43,916 bases of DNA from Methylotenera sp. Lineage in GTDB: Bacteria > Pseudomonadota > Gammaproteobacteria > Burkholderiales > Burkholderiaceae_C. The stretch spans positions 1-43,916 of the forward strand of contig JAIPCJ010000017.1 in the NCBI GenBank assembly GCA_021738245.1. The letters run 5' to 3'. Position 1 is the first letter of the stretch. Each line of letters opens with the position of its first letter. The position numbers were made by a program, and so were the translations under genes. This document shows, piece after piece, positions 1 through 9,222 of this stretch. The notes under the pieces are model-generated. The model was not told the DNA's origin. It did not search any database and worked only from the letters and a program-made list of their open reading frames with translations.

Positions 1-768
1 CCACCGACCGCGGGCAGCGCTGCCCCGGCCCCGACGCCCATGGGGCCGCCAATCGCGTCGAGCAGCGCCGCCTCGTCACCCGCGCCAGCGGCCGTTGTGC
101 CCCCAGCCGTACGGCCCGCCGCGGCCGCATCGGCTGCGTGGATCGGCGCCGAGGGCTACGGCCCGCACATCGATCAGGCCCGCGCCGGCCAGGACCCGAA
201 AGCCGTCTGGGAAGCCGTGCAGTGGCTGCGCCAATGTGCCAGCAACGAAGGCCGCCGCACCAGCTTCGAGGCGCTGCGCAACCAAGGCGTGTCGCCCGAG
301 ATGATGACGCAGCTGATGGTGGAGGCCGACGCCGAAGCCCGCCGCTGCCAGACCGTCACGGCGGCACACCGGGCCTTGCTGCCGGAGCTGGCCAGCCGCG
401 CCATGCGGGCCGGCCTGCCCGAAGCCGCGTCGGCCTACGCCGGTTCGGTGTTCCCGAGCGACCTGACAGCCGCGCAACGCAGCGAAGTGGCCGAGGCGAT
501 GCGGCGCGACGCGCTGGCCGGTGACGTGCCGAGCCTGCTCGGCGCCTTGACAGCGCATGAGGCCTGGGGGCTGACCGATGAAGAACGGCTGAGCTATCTC
601 GTGGCCTATGCCGCGCTTGGCGGCCAGCCCGCGCAGACGATGGCCAAGACGCTGATCGACAACCGGCAGATCCGCTTCCGGACCCAACCCACGCCGGAGC
701 AACTGGAAGCCGCCATGCGCCAGGCCCGCCCGTGGCTGGAGCGGCTGCGCGCCGCCCGCGGCGGGTGA
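1..768 (+). CDS. Unknown alanine-rich protein, 5' end outside window
   Basis: The reading frame is open from the first base, so the true start lies upstream. The first ATG inside the window is at 40 and need not be the start. The visible part begins with about 50 residues rich in Ala, Pro and Ser, a probable linker. A roughly 200-residue, mostly helical region without transmembrane segments follows (rich in Ala, Arg, Glu, Gln, few hydrophobic runs). I recognise no family. The gene is convergent with the glutathione S-transferase gene, with 15 bases between the two stops. The reading frame is clearly coding by codon bias; the function is unknown. Confidence 0.7.
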   Translation, partial: PPTAGSAAPAPTPMGPPIASSSAASSPAPAAVVPPAVRPAAAASAAWIGAEGYGPHIDQARAGQDPKAVWEAVQWLRQCASNEGRRTSFEALRNQGVSPEMMTQLMVEADAEARRCQTVTAAHRALLPELASRAMRAGLPEAASAYAGSVFPSDLTAAQRSEVAEAMRRDALAGDVPSLLGALTAHEAWGLTDEERLSYLVAYAALGGQPAQTMAKTLIDNRQIRFRTQPTPEQLEAAMRQARPWLERLRAARGG

Positions 769-783
769 CGGCCCGCAGCGCCC

Positions 784-1398
784 TCAGGGCATGCCGTTGT
801 CGACGAAGGCCGCAAACCCCGGCCGCACCGCCAGCCGCTTCATCCACGCCTGCACGGCTGGCAAGACCACCCGCTCGATGGGCGCATTCAGCCAGCGCTG
901 CGTGGACAGCCCGAGCACCACGTCGGCCAGCGTGAAGGCGTTGCCACAGACATGGGCACCGGTTCGCGCGAGTTGGGCATCCAGCAGCGTCATGTGGTGG
1001 TTCCAGCCCTTCACACCCGCCGCAATGGCCTCGGGCGTGGCCGGCTGGCCCCGCACGAGGGCCATGAAGGCCACGCGCCAGCTGTTGTTGAGCTCGCCCG
1101 CCTGCCAGTCCATCCACTGCTCCACCCGCGCACGGGCCTGCGGCTCGGCGGGCAGCAACGTCGTGTCGCCGGCCTTGGCCGCGAGGTAGCGGCAGATGCT
1201 GTTGCTCTCCCAGAGCACGAAGTCCCCGTCGAGCAGCACCGGGATGAGCCCGTTCGGATTGAGCGCCAGGTAGCCCGGCTCCTGCGGGGACCGGAAGCCC
1301 GCGCCCCAGTCCTCACGCTCCAGGTCCAACCCGAGCAGGGTGGCGGTCCACATGACCTTGCGGACGTTGATGGAGGTGAGTCGACCGAGCAGCTTCAT
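784..1398 (-). CDS. Glutathione S-transferase family protein
   Basis: 204 residues, the usual size of a soluble bacterial GST. The N-terminal thioredoxin-like domain (about residues 1-75) shows NPNGLIPVL with the conserved cis-proline, followed by WESNSICRYLA, where the Glu-Ser pair contacts the glutathione gamma-glutamyl group in this family. The C-terminal half is the all-helical domain, including a FTLADVVLG segment typical of the N-capping box region. The start is set at the ATG at 1398 (MKLLGRL), where homology begins; a longer frame extends upstream but has no family resemblance. The gene is divergent from the exported YciI-like gene across 98 bases. Role is probably glutathione conjugation or peroxide detoxification; the substrate cannot be read from sequence. 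Confidence 0.9.
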   Translation of the reverse strand: MKLLGRLTSINVRKVMWTATLLGLDLEREDWGAGFRSPQEPGYLALNPNGLIPVLLDGDFVLWESNSICRYLAAKAGDTTLLPAEPQARARVEQWMDWQAGELNNSWRVAFMALVRGQPATPEAIAAGVKGWNHHMTLLDAQLARTGAHVCGNAFTLADVVLGLSTQRWLNAPIERVVLPAVQAWMKRLAVRPGFAAFVDNGMP

Positions 1399-1496
1399 GC
1401 CGTGGAGTGTCGCAGCCGCAAGGGCGGGTTTCATCCCGGCCCACCGGGCGCCCGCTTGCGGTTCAATCCGGGTCATTGCCTGCTGCACCGACTGCC

Positions 1497-1946
1497 ATGA
1501 AAGCTCTTGCCACCGCCTTGGCCTTGACCGCCTGCCTGACTGCCCATGCGCAGGAAGCGCCCGCCTACGACGCCGCCAAGGCCCAGGCCTGGGGCGCCAA
1601 CGACAACGGCCTGCGCCCCTACACCCTGGTGCTGCTCAAGACCGGCCCCAAGCGCATGCCCGACGGCCCCGCGCGGGACGAGATGTTCAAGGGCCATTTC
1701 GCCAACATGCAGCGCCTGGCCCGCGAGGGGCTGCTCGTGTACGCCGGCCCGCTGGATGGCGTCGAGAACCTGCGCGGCCTGTTCATCTTCGCCACCACCG
1801 ATCAGGAACTGGCCCGCAAGGCGGTGAGCACCGACCCGGTCATCATCGAGGGCGAGATGGTGGCCGAACTGCACCGCCACTTCGGCTCCGCCGCGCTGAT
1901 GGGCGTGAACGAGGTGCACACGCGGCTGGTGAAGCCCAAGCCCTGA
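1497..1946 (+). CDS. Exported YciI-family protein
   Basis: 149 residues. An N-terminal signal (MKALATALALTACLTAHA) is followed by a YciI-like ferredoxin-fold domain (about residues 35-145): YTLVLLKTGPKR, a His in FKGHFANM, then LLVYAGPLDG and LRGLFIFATTD, the usual order for this family. YciI proteins are normally cytoplasmic and of uncertain activity, so the leader is notable. The signal could be cleaved by signal peptidase I after AHA, or processed as a lipoprotein at the LTAC motif (Cys13). The start is the ATG at 1497; the frame upstream overlaps the GST promoter side and is not family-like. It lies 54 bases upstream of hscC on the same strand. Confidence 0.8.
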   Translation: MKALATALALTACLTAHAQEAPAYDAAKAQAWGANDNGLRPYTLVLLKTGPKRMPDGPARDEMFKGHFANMQRLAREGLLVYAGPLDGVENLRGLFIFATTDQELARKAVSTDPVIIEGEMVAELHRHFGSAALMGVNEVHTRLVKPKP

Positions 1947-1974
1947 AGGGCGGCGCAAAGCCGCTAAGCTCGCA

Positions 1975-1989
1975 CCCGTTTTCAACGGG
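1975..1989 (+). promoter_or_regulatory. Small hairpin over the hscC ribosome-binding site
   Basis: CCCGTT-TTC-AACGGG forms a 6-bp stem with a 3-base loop. Its 3' arm supplies the GGG of the GGGAGA Shine-Dalgarno-like element 9-14 bases before the hscC ATG at 2001. The stem could partly hide the ribosome-binding site and melt with temperature. That role is inference; a 6-bp stem can occur by chance in GC-rich DNA. Confidence 0.3.
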
Positions 1990-2000
1990 AGATCTCGCCA

Positions 2001-3713
2001 ATGATCCTGGGCATCGACCTGGGCACCACGCACAGCGCGGCGGCCGTGTTTCGAGAGGGCGCGCCGGTGCTCATCCCCAATGCCCACGGGGACTACCTGA
2101 CGCCATCGGCCGTGAGCCTGGACGAGCAGGGCCACACGCTGGTGGGCCTGGCGGCGCGCGAGCGGGCGGGCCTGCATGCGCAGTCCACCGCGCTGGCGTT
2201 CAAGCGCTGGATGGGCAGCGACAAGCGCATCACGCTCAAGACCGGCCCTCACGTCAAGGAGCTGCGCGCCGAGGAACTCTCCGCCCTCGTGCTGCAGACG
2301 CTGAAGGCCGATGCCGAGGCCTTCCTGGGCGAGCCGGTGACCGAGGCGGTCATCACCGTGCCGGCTTACTTCAACGAAGCCCAGCGCCGCGCCACGCGCA
2401 CCGCGGGCGAGATCGCCGGCCTGAAGGTGGAACGGCTGCTGAACGAACCCACTGCAGCGGGCCTGGCCTACGGCCTGCAGCAGCGGCCGGAGCACAGCAG
2501 CTTCCTGATCTTCGACCTGGGCGGCGGCACCTTCGACGTGTCGGTGCTGGAGTACTTCGAGGGCGTGGTGGAAGTGCGCGCCAGTGCCGGCGACACGCGG
2601 CTCGGCGGCGAGGATTTCAGCCGCGCCATCGCACAGCTCTTCGCGAAGCAGGCCGAAGGCCTGAGCACGAGCGAGCGCGAGGCCTGGCTGGCCGGCGAAA
2701 CCTGGTGGCGCCTGGCCGAGCAGGCCAAGCGCGACCTCGGCGAGCGCGACAGCGCCGAGCTGCGCACCGTCTGGCAGGACCGCGCCCTGAGCGCCACCCT
2801 CACCCGCGCTGACTTCGAGGCCGCATCGGCCGAGCTGCTGCAGCGCCTGCGCCGCCCCATCGAGCGCGCGCTGGCCGATGCCCAGCTCGACCCCGCCGGC
2901 CTGGCCGACGTGGTGCTGGTGGGCGGCGCCACCCGCATGCCCATGGTGCGGCAGCTCGTCACGCGGCTCTTCCAGCGCCTGCCGCTGCGCAACCTTGACC
3001 CTGACCTCGCCATCGCGATGGGCGCGGCCGTGCAGGCCGGCCTGAAGGCCCGCGATGCCGCGCTGGACGACGTGGTACTGACCGACGTGATGCCCTATTC
3101 CCTCGGCATCATCGCGGCCACGCCCGTGGGCGACCGCATGGTGGGGGACCGCTTCTCGCCCATCATCGAGCGCAACACGCCCGTGCCGGTGTCGCGCGTG
3201 GAGCGCTACTACACCGTGGCCGACCGGCAGCGCCAGATCATGGTGGACGTGCGCCAGGGCGAGTCGCCCGTGGGTTCGGAGAACCTCTGCCTGGGCAAGC
3301 TGGAGGTGCCGGTGGCGCCCGCACCCGCTGGCCAGGCCGGTGTGGAAGTGCGCTTCACCTACGACGCCAACGGCCTGCTGGAGGTGGAGGCGGCGCAGTT
3401 CCCCGGCGGCGAGCGGCATGAGCTGATCATCGAGAGCCAGGGCGCGCGGCTGAGTCCCGCCGAGATCGCGGCCACGAGGGAGCGCCTGCAGGCCCTCAAG
3501 CGCCACCCGCGCGATGAGCAGGACAACCGCTACCTCATCGAACGTGCCAAGCGGCTGTTCGAAGACCGGCTCGGCAACGACCGCACCATGCTGCAGGACT
3601 GGCTGGCCCAGTTCGAGGCGGTGCTGCAGACGCAGGACGAGCGCCACATCCGCCAGGCACGCCAGCAGTTCAAGGAAGCGCTGGACAGCATCGACAACAG
3701 CTTCCGCTTCTGA
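2001..3713 (+). CDS. hscC: Hsp70-family chaperone, HscC type
   Basis: 570 residues, shorter than DnaK (about 640) and close to E. coli HscC. The ATPase domain is complete: IDLGTTHSA (residues 5-13, phosphate 1), [30 protein letters not shown] (phosphate 2, about 170) and [11 protein letters not shown] (adenosine site, about 305). A compact substrate-binding domain follows ([11 protein letters not shown], about 385), then a short helical lid without the acidic EEVD-like tail. The start is the ATG at 2001 with GGGAGA upstream. Eight bases downstream begins a membrane-bound J-like protein, the partner arrangement known for HscC and DjlB/DjlC in enterics. The two are therefore probably co-transcribed and work together as a specialised chaperone pair; the client is unknown. 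Confidence 0.9.
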   Translation: MILGIDLGTTHSAAAVFREGAPVLIPNAHGDYLTPSAVSLDEQGHTLVGLAARERAGLHAQSTALAFKRWMGSDKRITLKTGPHVKELRAEELSALVLQTLKADAEAFLGEPVTEAVITVPAYFNEAQRRATRTAGEIAGLKVERLLNEPTAAGLAYGLQQRPEHSSFLIFDLGGGTFDVSVLEYFEGVVEVRASAGDTRLGGEDFSRAIAQLFAKQAEGLSTSEREAWLAGETWWRLAEQAKRDLGERDSAELRTVWQDRALSATLTRADFEAASAELLQRLRRPIERALADAQLDPAGLADVVLVGGATRMPMVRQLVTRLFQRLPLRNLDPDLAIAMGAAVQAGLKARDAALDDVVLTDVMPYSLGIIAATPVGDRMVGDRFSPIIERNTPVPVSRVERYYTVADRQRQIMVDVRQGESPVGSENLCLGKLEVPVAPAPAGQAGVEVRFTYDANGLLEVEAAQFPGGERHELIIESQGARLSPAEIAATRERLQALKRHPRDEQDNRYLIERAKRLFEDRLGNDRTMLQDWLAQFEAVLQTQDERHIRQARQQFKEALDSIDNSFRF

Positions 3714-3721
3714 GCACCGGC

Positions 3722-5575
3722 ATGTGGGATGAGGACTGGGCCCGGCTGGGCATTGAACCGACGACGCAGCTGGCGGCCATCAAGAAGGCCTACGCGGTCA
3801 AGCTCAAGGTCGCCCGGCCCGACGACGATGCCCAGGCCTACCAGGCCCTGCGCGCCGCCTATGAGCGCGCCCAGCAATGGGCCGCCTGGGCGCGCGCCGA
3901 AGCCGAACAAGGCCGCGAGGTGCCCCTGCCGGCAGGGCCTGCCGCTGACGCGCCCGATGCCCCCGTCGCCCTGACGCCTGAACCAGCGGCGCCGCCGGTT
4001 GATGTGCCGGCCTTGACGCCGCCACCGCCCCTGCCCGAGCCGCTGCCCGCGGTGATCGAGGGGGTCGCCGCGCCCGCTCTCGATCCGGGGCCCGCCCCTG
4101 TGCTCGAGCCGGCCCCGCCGCTGCAGGCCGCGCCCCTCGCGCCTGCAGCTGCGCCAGAGGCTGAGCCTGCAGGCGCAGCGCCCTGGGCGCCGCCAGCGCC
4201 TGCCGAACCCGAGCTGCCGCCCCCGCCTCCTGCCGTGCGCCCCGAGGCGCTCATCGAGCGACTGGAGCAGGTCTGGCGCCGGCAAGGCCCAGACGCCCTG
4301 ATGGCCGCCTGGCAGGACGTGAGACGCGAACTCGACGAGCAGCCCCTGGCCCGGCGCGCCGAGTTCTCGGCGGCGTTTGCCGAATGGCTGGTCCGCCAGA
4401 GTCGGCTGCCCGACCGCTTGGCGGTGGCGCTGGATGCGCATTTCGAATGGACTGGCGACTTCCGCACCGAGCGGCTGATCGGCGCGCCGCTGACCCACGC
4501 GGTGCAGACGGCCCTGGCCGAGCGCATCCCCAGGCCGGTCGACCCGGCCCTGCGCGCCGCGGCCGAGCCGCTGCTGCGCGTCGCCGCCCTGCGCGAGGCC
4601 CGGCGCTGGGCCCTGCTCCCCTTGATCCTGCTGATGATGCACCCCGCGCTGGCCCGCCTGCTCAACGGCCTGCCAGCCGGCGAGCTGCGCCGCCTGGGGC
4701 TGGAGCTCCCCGATCAGCAATGGCTGGCCGAGCAGGTCAAGCGCGGCCAATGGCTGCGCGTGGGCGTCTTCAGCCTGCTGGTGCTGGGCGTCGCCTGGCT
4801 GAACGCGGGTGACGGGGTCGTCGCCACGGCCCACATGGTCACCTGGATCGGCTGCATGGCCCTGTTGCTGGCCGGGGGCATCTTCCTGGGCGCCTTCCTC
4901 AACACCGGGCCGACGCTCAGGGTAGGCGAGCGCCGCTGGGCCCTGCCCTTGAGTGCGTGGCGCCAGCATGCGATGCAACCCGTGCTGGGCCTGGTGTGGC
5001 TGCTGTTCGCCGCCTGGCTGGCCTACATGACGATGCAACCGACCGCCGACCTGCGCGCCGCCCCGGTGCTGGTGCTGCTGCCCGACTGGGCCTGGGGCCT
5101 GGCGAGCTTCGGCTTCGGCCTGGCCGGCCTGATGGTGGCGTGGCCGCTGGAGCCGCTGCACGGGCTGGTGCTGGCGGGGCTCGCCTGGCTGGTGTCCGCC
5201 CTGTTCGAGGCTGCGCTGGGCGCCTGGATGCCCGATGCCAGCAGCCTGTGCATCGGCGCGGCCTGGGCGCTGGCCGGGGCCGCGGTTTACGCCGGCCGGC
5301 TGGCGCCGCCTGACTGGACACGCTGGCTGCTGCGCCCGGTGATGAACAGCCTCGTGTTGGCCGAACGCTGGACGTTCGGCATGGCCATGCTGCCGATGTC
5401 CGCCGCACTGGCCTGGCAGATCATCCAGGACGGTCACGCGCGCGCCACCACGCTCTTCGCGATCTGGGCCCTGGGCCTGCTCGCGGTGGCCTGGCTGCAG
5501 ACCCGGCTGGAGACGCTGGCGCAGCGCTGGCTGCCGGCACTCCCGCCGGCCGCAGCAGATGACGACGCTCGCTGA
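3722..5575 (+). CDS. Membrane-bound J-like co-chaperone candidate for HscC
   Basis: 617 residues. Residues 1-60 look like a J domain: WARLGIEPTTQLAAIKKAYA (helices I-II) and YQALRAAYERA (helix III). The catalytic HPD tripeptide reads RPD at residues 32-34, so the essential His is Arg. A Pro/Ala-rich linker spans about residues 70-175. A soluble helical section follows, then about eight hydrophobic segments from residue 300 to 590, so the protein is probably anchored in the inner membrane with the J-like part in the cytoplasm. It starts 8 bases after hscC and ends 8 bases from the convergent phosphofructokinase stop. By position it is the partner of HscC. With RPD it may either bind without stimulating ATPase, or HscC may accept this variant. 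Confidence 0.75.
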   Translation: MWDEDWARLGIEPTTQLAAIKKAYAVKLKVARPDDDAQAYQALRAAYERAQQWAAWARAEAEQGREVPLPAGPAADAPDAPVALTPEPAAPPVDVPALTPPPPLPEPLPAVIEGVAAPALDPGPAPVLEPAPPLQAAPLAPAAAPEAEPAGAAPWAPPAPAEPELPPPPPAVRPEALIERLEQVWRRQGPDALMAAWQDVRRELDEQPLARRAEFSAAFAEWLVRQSRLPDRLAVALDAHFEWTGDFRTERLIGAPLTHAVQTALAERIPRPVDPALRAAAEPLLRVAALREARRWALLPLILLMMHPALARLLNGLPAGELRRLGLELPDQQWLAEQVKRGQWLRVGVFSLLVLGVAWLNAGDGVVATAHMVTWIGCMALLLAGGIFLGAFLNTGPTLRVGERRWALPLSAWRQHAMQPVLGLVWLLFAAWLAYMTMQPTADLRAAPVLVLLPDWAWGLASFGFGLAGLMVAWPLEPLHGLVLAGLAWLVSALFEAALGAWMPDASSLCIGAAWALAGAAVYAGRLAPPDWTRWLLRPVMNSLVLAERWTFGMAMLPMSAALAWQIIQDGHARATTLFAIWALGLLAVAWLQTRLETLAQRWLPALPPAAADDDAR

Positions 5576-5583
5576 GGCGGGCC

Positions 5584-6801
5584 TCAGCCCCCGTTGAGCA
5601 CCTTGGGCACCGGGTTGGGCCGCAGCCGGAAGGCATCCGGCATGCCCGAGCCCAGCAGCGGGCGCAGGTACAGGCGGAAGGCATCGGTCACGTCGGTGCC
5701 GGCCTCGTTGATGAAGACGTCTTCCATGGTGCGGGTCTTGCCGGCCACGGCAGCCAAGGGCAGCAGCTGGTAATTGACCGCGTAATAGCCCACGCGCTGG
5801 ATGGCCACCGAGCCATCGCGATCACCGTGGAAGGCGTACTGCACCGCCTTTTCTCCCACCTCGCGGGCCTCGCGCTGGTCGACATCGCTCACGCAGCCCA
5901 GAAAGCTGCGCTGCAGATACCCGAAGGTGTCCCCCCGCACGCGCTTGATGCCGAGCTTGGCCTTGATCTCCTCGCACAGCAGGTCGGCCAGCGCGCCAGT
6001 GCCGCTGAGCTGCACATTGCCGTGGGCATCGCGTTCGAGTTCGCCAGCCAGGCGCGACAGCATCGGGGTGCCGGAGGCGTCGTGGATGCCCTCGCTGACC
6101 GCGACGACGCAGCGGCCGTAGCGCTCGTGCGTGGCCTTCACGTCGCGCAGGAAGCGCTCGTTGTCGAAGTCGCGCTCGGGCAGGTAGATCAGGTGCGGGC
6201 CGTCGTCCTCGAACTTCTTGCCCAGCGCCGCGGCCGCGGTCAGGAAGCCGGCATGGCGGCCCATGACCACGCCGACATAGACGCCGGGCAGGGCCGCGTT
6301 GTCGAGGTTGGCGCCGGCAAAGGCCTGGGCCACGAAACGCGCGGCCGAGGCATAGCCTGGCGTGTGGTCGTTGCCGACGAGGTCGTTGTCGATGGTCTTG
6401 GGAATGTGGATGCAACGCAGCGGATAGCCCGCCGCCTGGGCCTCCTCCGACACGATGCGCACCGTGTCGGACGAATCGTTGCCTCCGATGTAGAAGAAGT
6501 GCGTGATGCCGTGCGCCTGCAGCACGGTGAAGATCTCGTGGCAGTAGGCCGCATCGGGTTTGTCGCGCGTGGAGCCCAGCGCCGAGGCCGGCGTGCTGGC
6601 CACCAGCTCGAGGTTGTGGCTGGTTTCCTGTGTCAGGTCGACAAAGTCTTCATTGACGATGCCGCGCACCCCGTGCCGCGCGCCATAGACCTTGCCGACC
6701 CCCGCCTGGCGCCGCGCTTCGAGCACGACGCCGACCAGGCTCTGGTTGATGACGGCGGTCGGCCCGCCGCCCTGGGCGACGAGGATCTTGGCAAGGCTCA
6801 T
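5584..6801 (-). CDS. pfp: 6-phosphofructokinase, probably PPi-dependent
   Basis: 405 residues. N-terminal AQGGGPTAVINQSL binds phosphate. The GGNDSSDT motif carries Asp where ATP-dependent PfkA has Gly, and PKTIDND has Lys where PfkA has Gly. Both are known marks of pyrophosphate-dependent enzymes, so the likely reaction is reversible PPi + fructose 6-phosphate to fructose 1,6-bisphosphate + Pi. VGVVMGRHAGF is the usual substrate-binding segment. The ATG at 6801 is preceded by AGGAG at good spacing; an upstream extension of the frame has no family resemblance. The gene lies 82 bases after the response-regulator gene on the same strand, convergent with the J-like gene. Phosphoglycerate kinase and pyruvate kinase are also in the window, though not adjacent. 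Confidence 0.88.
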   Translation of the reverse strand: MSLAKILVAQGGGPTAVINQSLVGVVLEARRQAGVGKVYGARHGVRGIVNEDFVDLTQETSHNLELVASTPASALGSTRDKPDAAYCHEIFTVLQAHGITHFFYIGGNDSSDTVRIVSEEAQAAGYPLRCIHIPKTIDNDLVGNDHTPGYASAARFVAQAFAGANLDNAALPGVYVGVVMGRHAGFLTAAAALGKKFEDDGPHLIYLPERDFDNERFLRDVKATHERYGRCVVAVSEGIHDASGTPMLSRLAGELERDAHGNVQLSGTGALADLLCEEIKAKLGIKRVRGDTFGYLQRSFLGCVSDVDQREAREVGEKAVQYAFHGDRDGSVAIQRVGYYAVNYQLLPLAAVAGKTRTMEDVFINEAGTDVTDAFRLYLRPLLGSGMPDAFRLRPNPVPKVLNGG

Positions 6802-6883
6802 GGGCGCTCCTGGCGTTCGTCTGAGGACGGCACAGTTTAGGAGGCACCGGCCGCGGCGCAACCGGCCGGCGCGCGCGCCAGGA

Positions 6884-9097
6884 TCAGCGCTTCATCCAGG
6901 CTTCGAGTTCTTCCGCCGGCATGGGCTTGGCGAACAGCCAGCCCTGGCCTTCGTGGCAGCCCAGGCCGATGAGGTACTGGCGCTGCTCCTCGGTCTCGAT
7001 GCCCTCGGCAATGACGGTCAGCCCCAGGCCGCGGCCGAGGTTGACCACCATCTGCGCGATGGTGGAGCCGGCCGTGGACGACTGCGCCTCCTGCACGAAG
7101 GCGCGGTCGATCTTGAGGCGGTCGACCTGCAGCTGACGCAGCTGGCTCAGGGACGAGAAGCCGGTGCCGAAGTCGTCGATGGCCACGCTGAAGCCGAGTC
7201 GCTTGATCTCGGCCAGCACACGCAGCACGAGGTCGGCGTCTTCCATGGCCATGGACTCGGTGATCTCGAGCTCGATGTTCTGGCCGTGCACGCCGCAGTC
7301 CTGCAGCGAGCGGGCGAGCATGTCGATGAAGCCGGGGTGGCGGAACTGCGCCATCGACACGTTCACGGCCATGCGGAAGTCGTCGTAGCCGAGGCTGCGC
7401 AGCTTGCTGAGCTGATTGCAGGCGGTGCGCATGACGAACTCGCCGATCGGGATGATCAGGCCGCTCTGCTCGGCCAGCGGAATGAACTGGTCGGGCGGCA
7501 CGAAGCGGCCATCCACCGTGCGCCAGCGCAGCAGCGCCTCGGCGCCGATGGTGCGCCCGCTTTCCAGCTGCACCTGCGGCTGGTAGACGACGAAAAGCTG
7601 GCTTTCCTCGAAACCGGTGCGCAGGCCCTTGAGCAGCTTGAAGCGTTCACGCGCATCGCTGCCCATGGCGGCCGAGAAGTACTGCGAGGAACCGCGCTGC
7701 TGCTGCTTGGCCCGCTTGAGCGCGATCTGGGCATCCAGCAGCAGCTCCGAGCCGATGGCCTTGGACTCGCCCAGGCGCACCAGGCCGGTGGTGGCCGACA
7801 GCTGCAGCCGCTCGCCGGCCACCATGAAGGGCTCGGCAAACACCGCCTGCACGCTCTCGGGGCAGACCTTGGCATGCTCGCCGAGCACGCCGAAGGTGTC
7901 GGCCCCGACGCGCGCCATGGCGGTGTTCAGGCCGAGCATCTCGGCCATGCGGTGCACCACGGCTTGCAGGACCTGGTCGCCGAAATGGTGGCCGAAGGCG
8001 TCGTTGATGTCGGAGAAGTCGTCGATGTCGATCAGCGCGAGCGTGACACCGGCGGGGTCTTTCAGGTTCTTGTCGAGCAGCTCGACGAAGCGGTTGCGGT
8101 TGGGCAGGCGCAGCAGCGGGTCGTTGTAGGCCTGATCGAGCAGCTGGCTGTAGAGCACCACGTTCTCGAAGCCGACCGCGATGTTGGAGCAGAAGGCCCG
8201 CAGCAGTTGCTGGTCCAGCTCGTCGAGCTCGCGGCCGACGTCCACCAGCGCCGCCATCGCGCGCCCCTGGCCCATGCCGAAATAAAGGCAGGTGCCGTCG
8301 TCGTAGAGGTTCTGCTGCTCGCGCAGGCAGCGCTCCAGGCGCTCGCGTACCGCGGCGATCTTGACCTGGGCCAGCGGCCGGTCGATCAGGCCGCTGTACT
8401 GGCCGGCGGCCGCGACGATGCGCACCTCCTGCCCGTGCTCACCGCCCATCTGAGCGCATACCAGGCCCTCGGGCAGGATGCCGAGCAGCGCGCACAGCTG
8501 CGTGACCACGCCTTCCGCAAAGCGCGACAGCCCCCGCATGCGCGACAGCGAGGTGCTGCTCTCGACGATCATCTCCAGGCCCCGGCGGTTGGCCTCCAGC
8601 GCGCAGATCTGGCGGTAGGAGCGCACCGCGGCCGTCAGCACGGTGTAGAGCCGCGTGCGGGTCAGCTCGGACTTGGTCTTGTAGTCGTTGATGTCATAGG
8701 CCTGCACCGTCTCGATCTCGGGCGCATAGCCGGGCTGGCCGGTGCGCAGCACGATGCGCACGGCGTTCAGTCGGAGTTCGTCGCGGATGTGGCGCACCAG
8801 CTGCAGGCCGGCGTCCTCGCTCTCCATGACCACGTCCAGCAGCACCACCGCGAGGTCGTCCTCGCTCGCCAGCAACTGGCGGGCCTGGGCCGCGGAGGAC
8901 GCATGCAGGAAGACCAGCGGCTGGCCTTCGACGGTCAGGCCCTGCATGGCCAGCTCGGTGGCCTTGTGGACGTCGCCATCGTCGTCGACGATCAGGATGC
9001 GCCAGGGCCGGTCGCTATGGCGGTGCTCTCCCTCGCCGTGTTCCGGCTCGTCGAGGAGTTCGAGGAGGTCGTCGTCAGCGTCTGGGGTCTCTTGCAT
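6884..9097 (-). CDS. Response regulator with DUF3369, GGDEF and EAL domains (c-di-GMP phosphodiesterase)
   Basis: 737 residues. An acidic N-terminus (1-30) leads into a receiver domain (about 33-160) with acidic pocket ILIVDDD and phospho-acceptor Asp88 in VVLLDVV. The DVHKATELAM segment and the following region (about 165-330) match the REC-DUF3369 arrangement. The GGDEF domain (about 335-470) keeps DINDAFGHHFGD, but the signature reads VGADTF near residue 397, so cyclase activity is unlikely. The EAL domain (about 500-735) has EALLRW, DDFGTGFSS, AEGIETEEQ and GQGWLFAKP, which suggests an active phosphodiesterase. The likely role is phosphorylation-controlled breakdown of cyclic di-GMP. No histidine kinase is next to it, so the partner is unknown. 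Confidence 0.9.
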   Translation of the reverse strand: MQETPDADDDLLELLDEPEHGEGEHRHSDRPWRILIVDDDGDVHKATELAMQGLTVEGQPLVFLHASSAAQARQLLASEDDLAVVLLDVVMESEDAGLQLVRHIRDELRLNAVRIVLRTGQPGYAPEIETVQAYDINDYKTKSELTRTRLYTVLTAAVRSYRQICALEANRRGLEMIVESSTSLSRMRGLSRFAEGVVTQLCALLGILPEGLVCAQMGGEHGQEVRIVAAAGQYSGLIDRPLAQVKIAAVRERLERCLREQQNLYDDGTCLYFGMGQGRAMAALVDVGRELDELDQQLLRAFCSNIAVGFENVVLYSQLLDQAYNDPLLRLPNRNRFVELLDKNLKDPAGVTLALIDIDDFSDINDAFGHHFGDQVLQAVVHRMAEMLGLNTAMARVGADTFGVLGEHAKVCPESVQAVFAEPFMVAGERLQLSATTGLVRLGESKAIGSELLLDAQIALKRAKQQQRGSSQYFSAAMGSDARERFKLLKGLRTGFEESQLFVVYQPQVQLESGRTIGAEALLRWRTVDGRFVPPDQFIPLAEQSGLIIPIGEFVMRTACNQLSKLRSLGYDDFRMAVNVSMAQFRHPGFIDMLARSLQDCGVHGQNIELEITESMAMEDADLVLRVLAEIKRLGFSVAIDDFGTGFSSLSQLRQLQVDRLKIDRAFVQEAQSSTAGSTIAQMVVNLGRGLGLTVIAEGIETEEQRQYLIGLGCHEGQGWLFAKPMPAEELEAWMKR

Positions 9098-9222
9098 GGG
9101 GCCAGGGCTTTCGGGCTTGGGCGGCCTGGGTTCGGCAGCCTCTTCTCATGGAGAAACGCAAGCGTAGTGCATCCGCAGCCCGGTGGGCACGAAAAGCGGG
9201 CGCAAAAGTCCCGCGATTTGCG

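Noticed and set aside
1473-3647. Long open frame on the minus strand opposite hscC (724 codons)
   Set aside because: It is antisense to a complete Hsp70 with all motifs. Its composition (many His, Gln and Arg runs) is what GC-rich codons give in the opposite frame, and it has no family resemblance.
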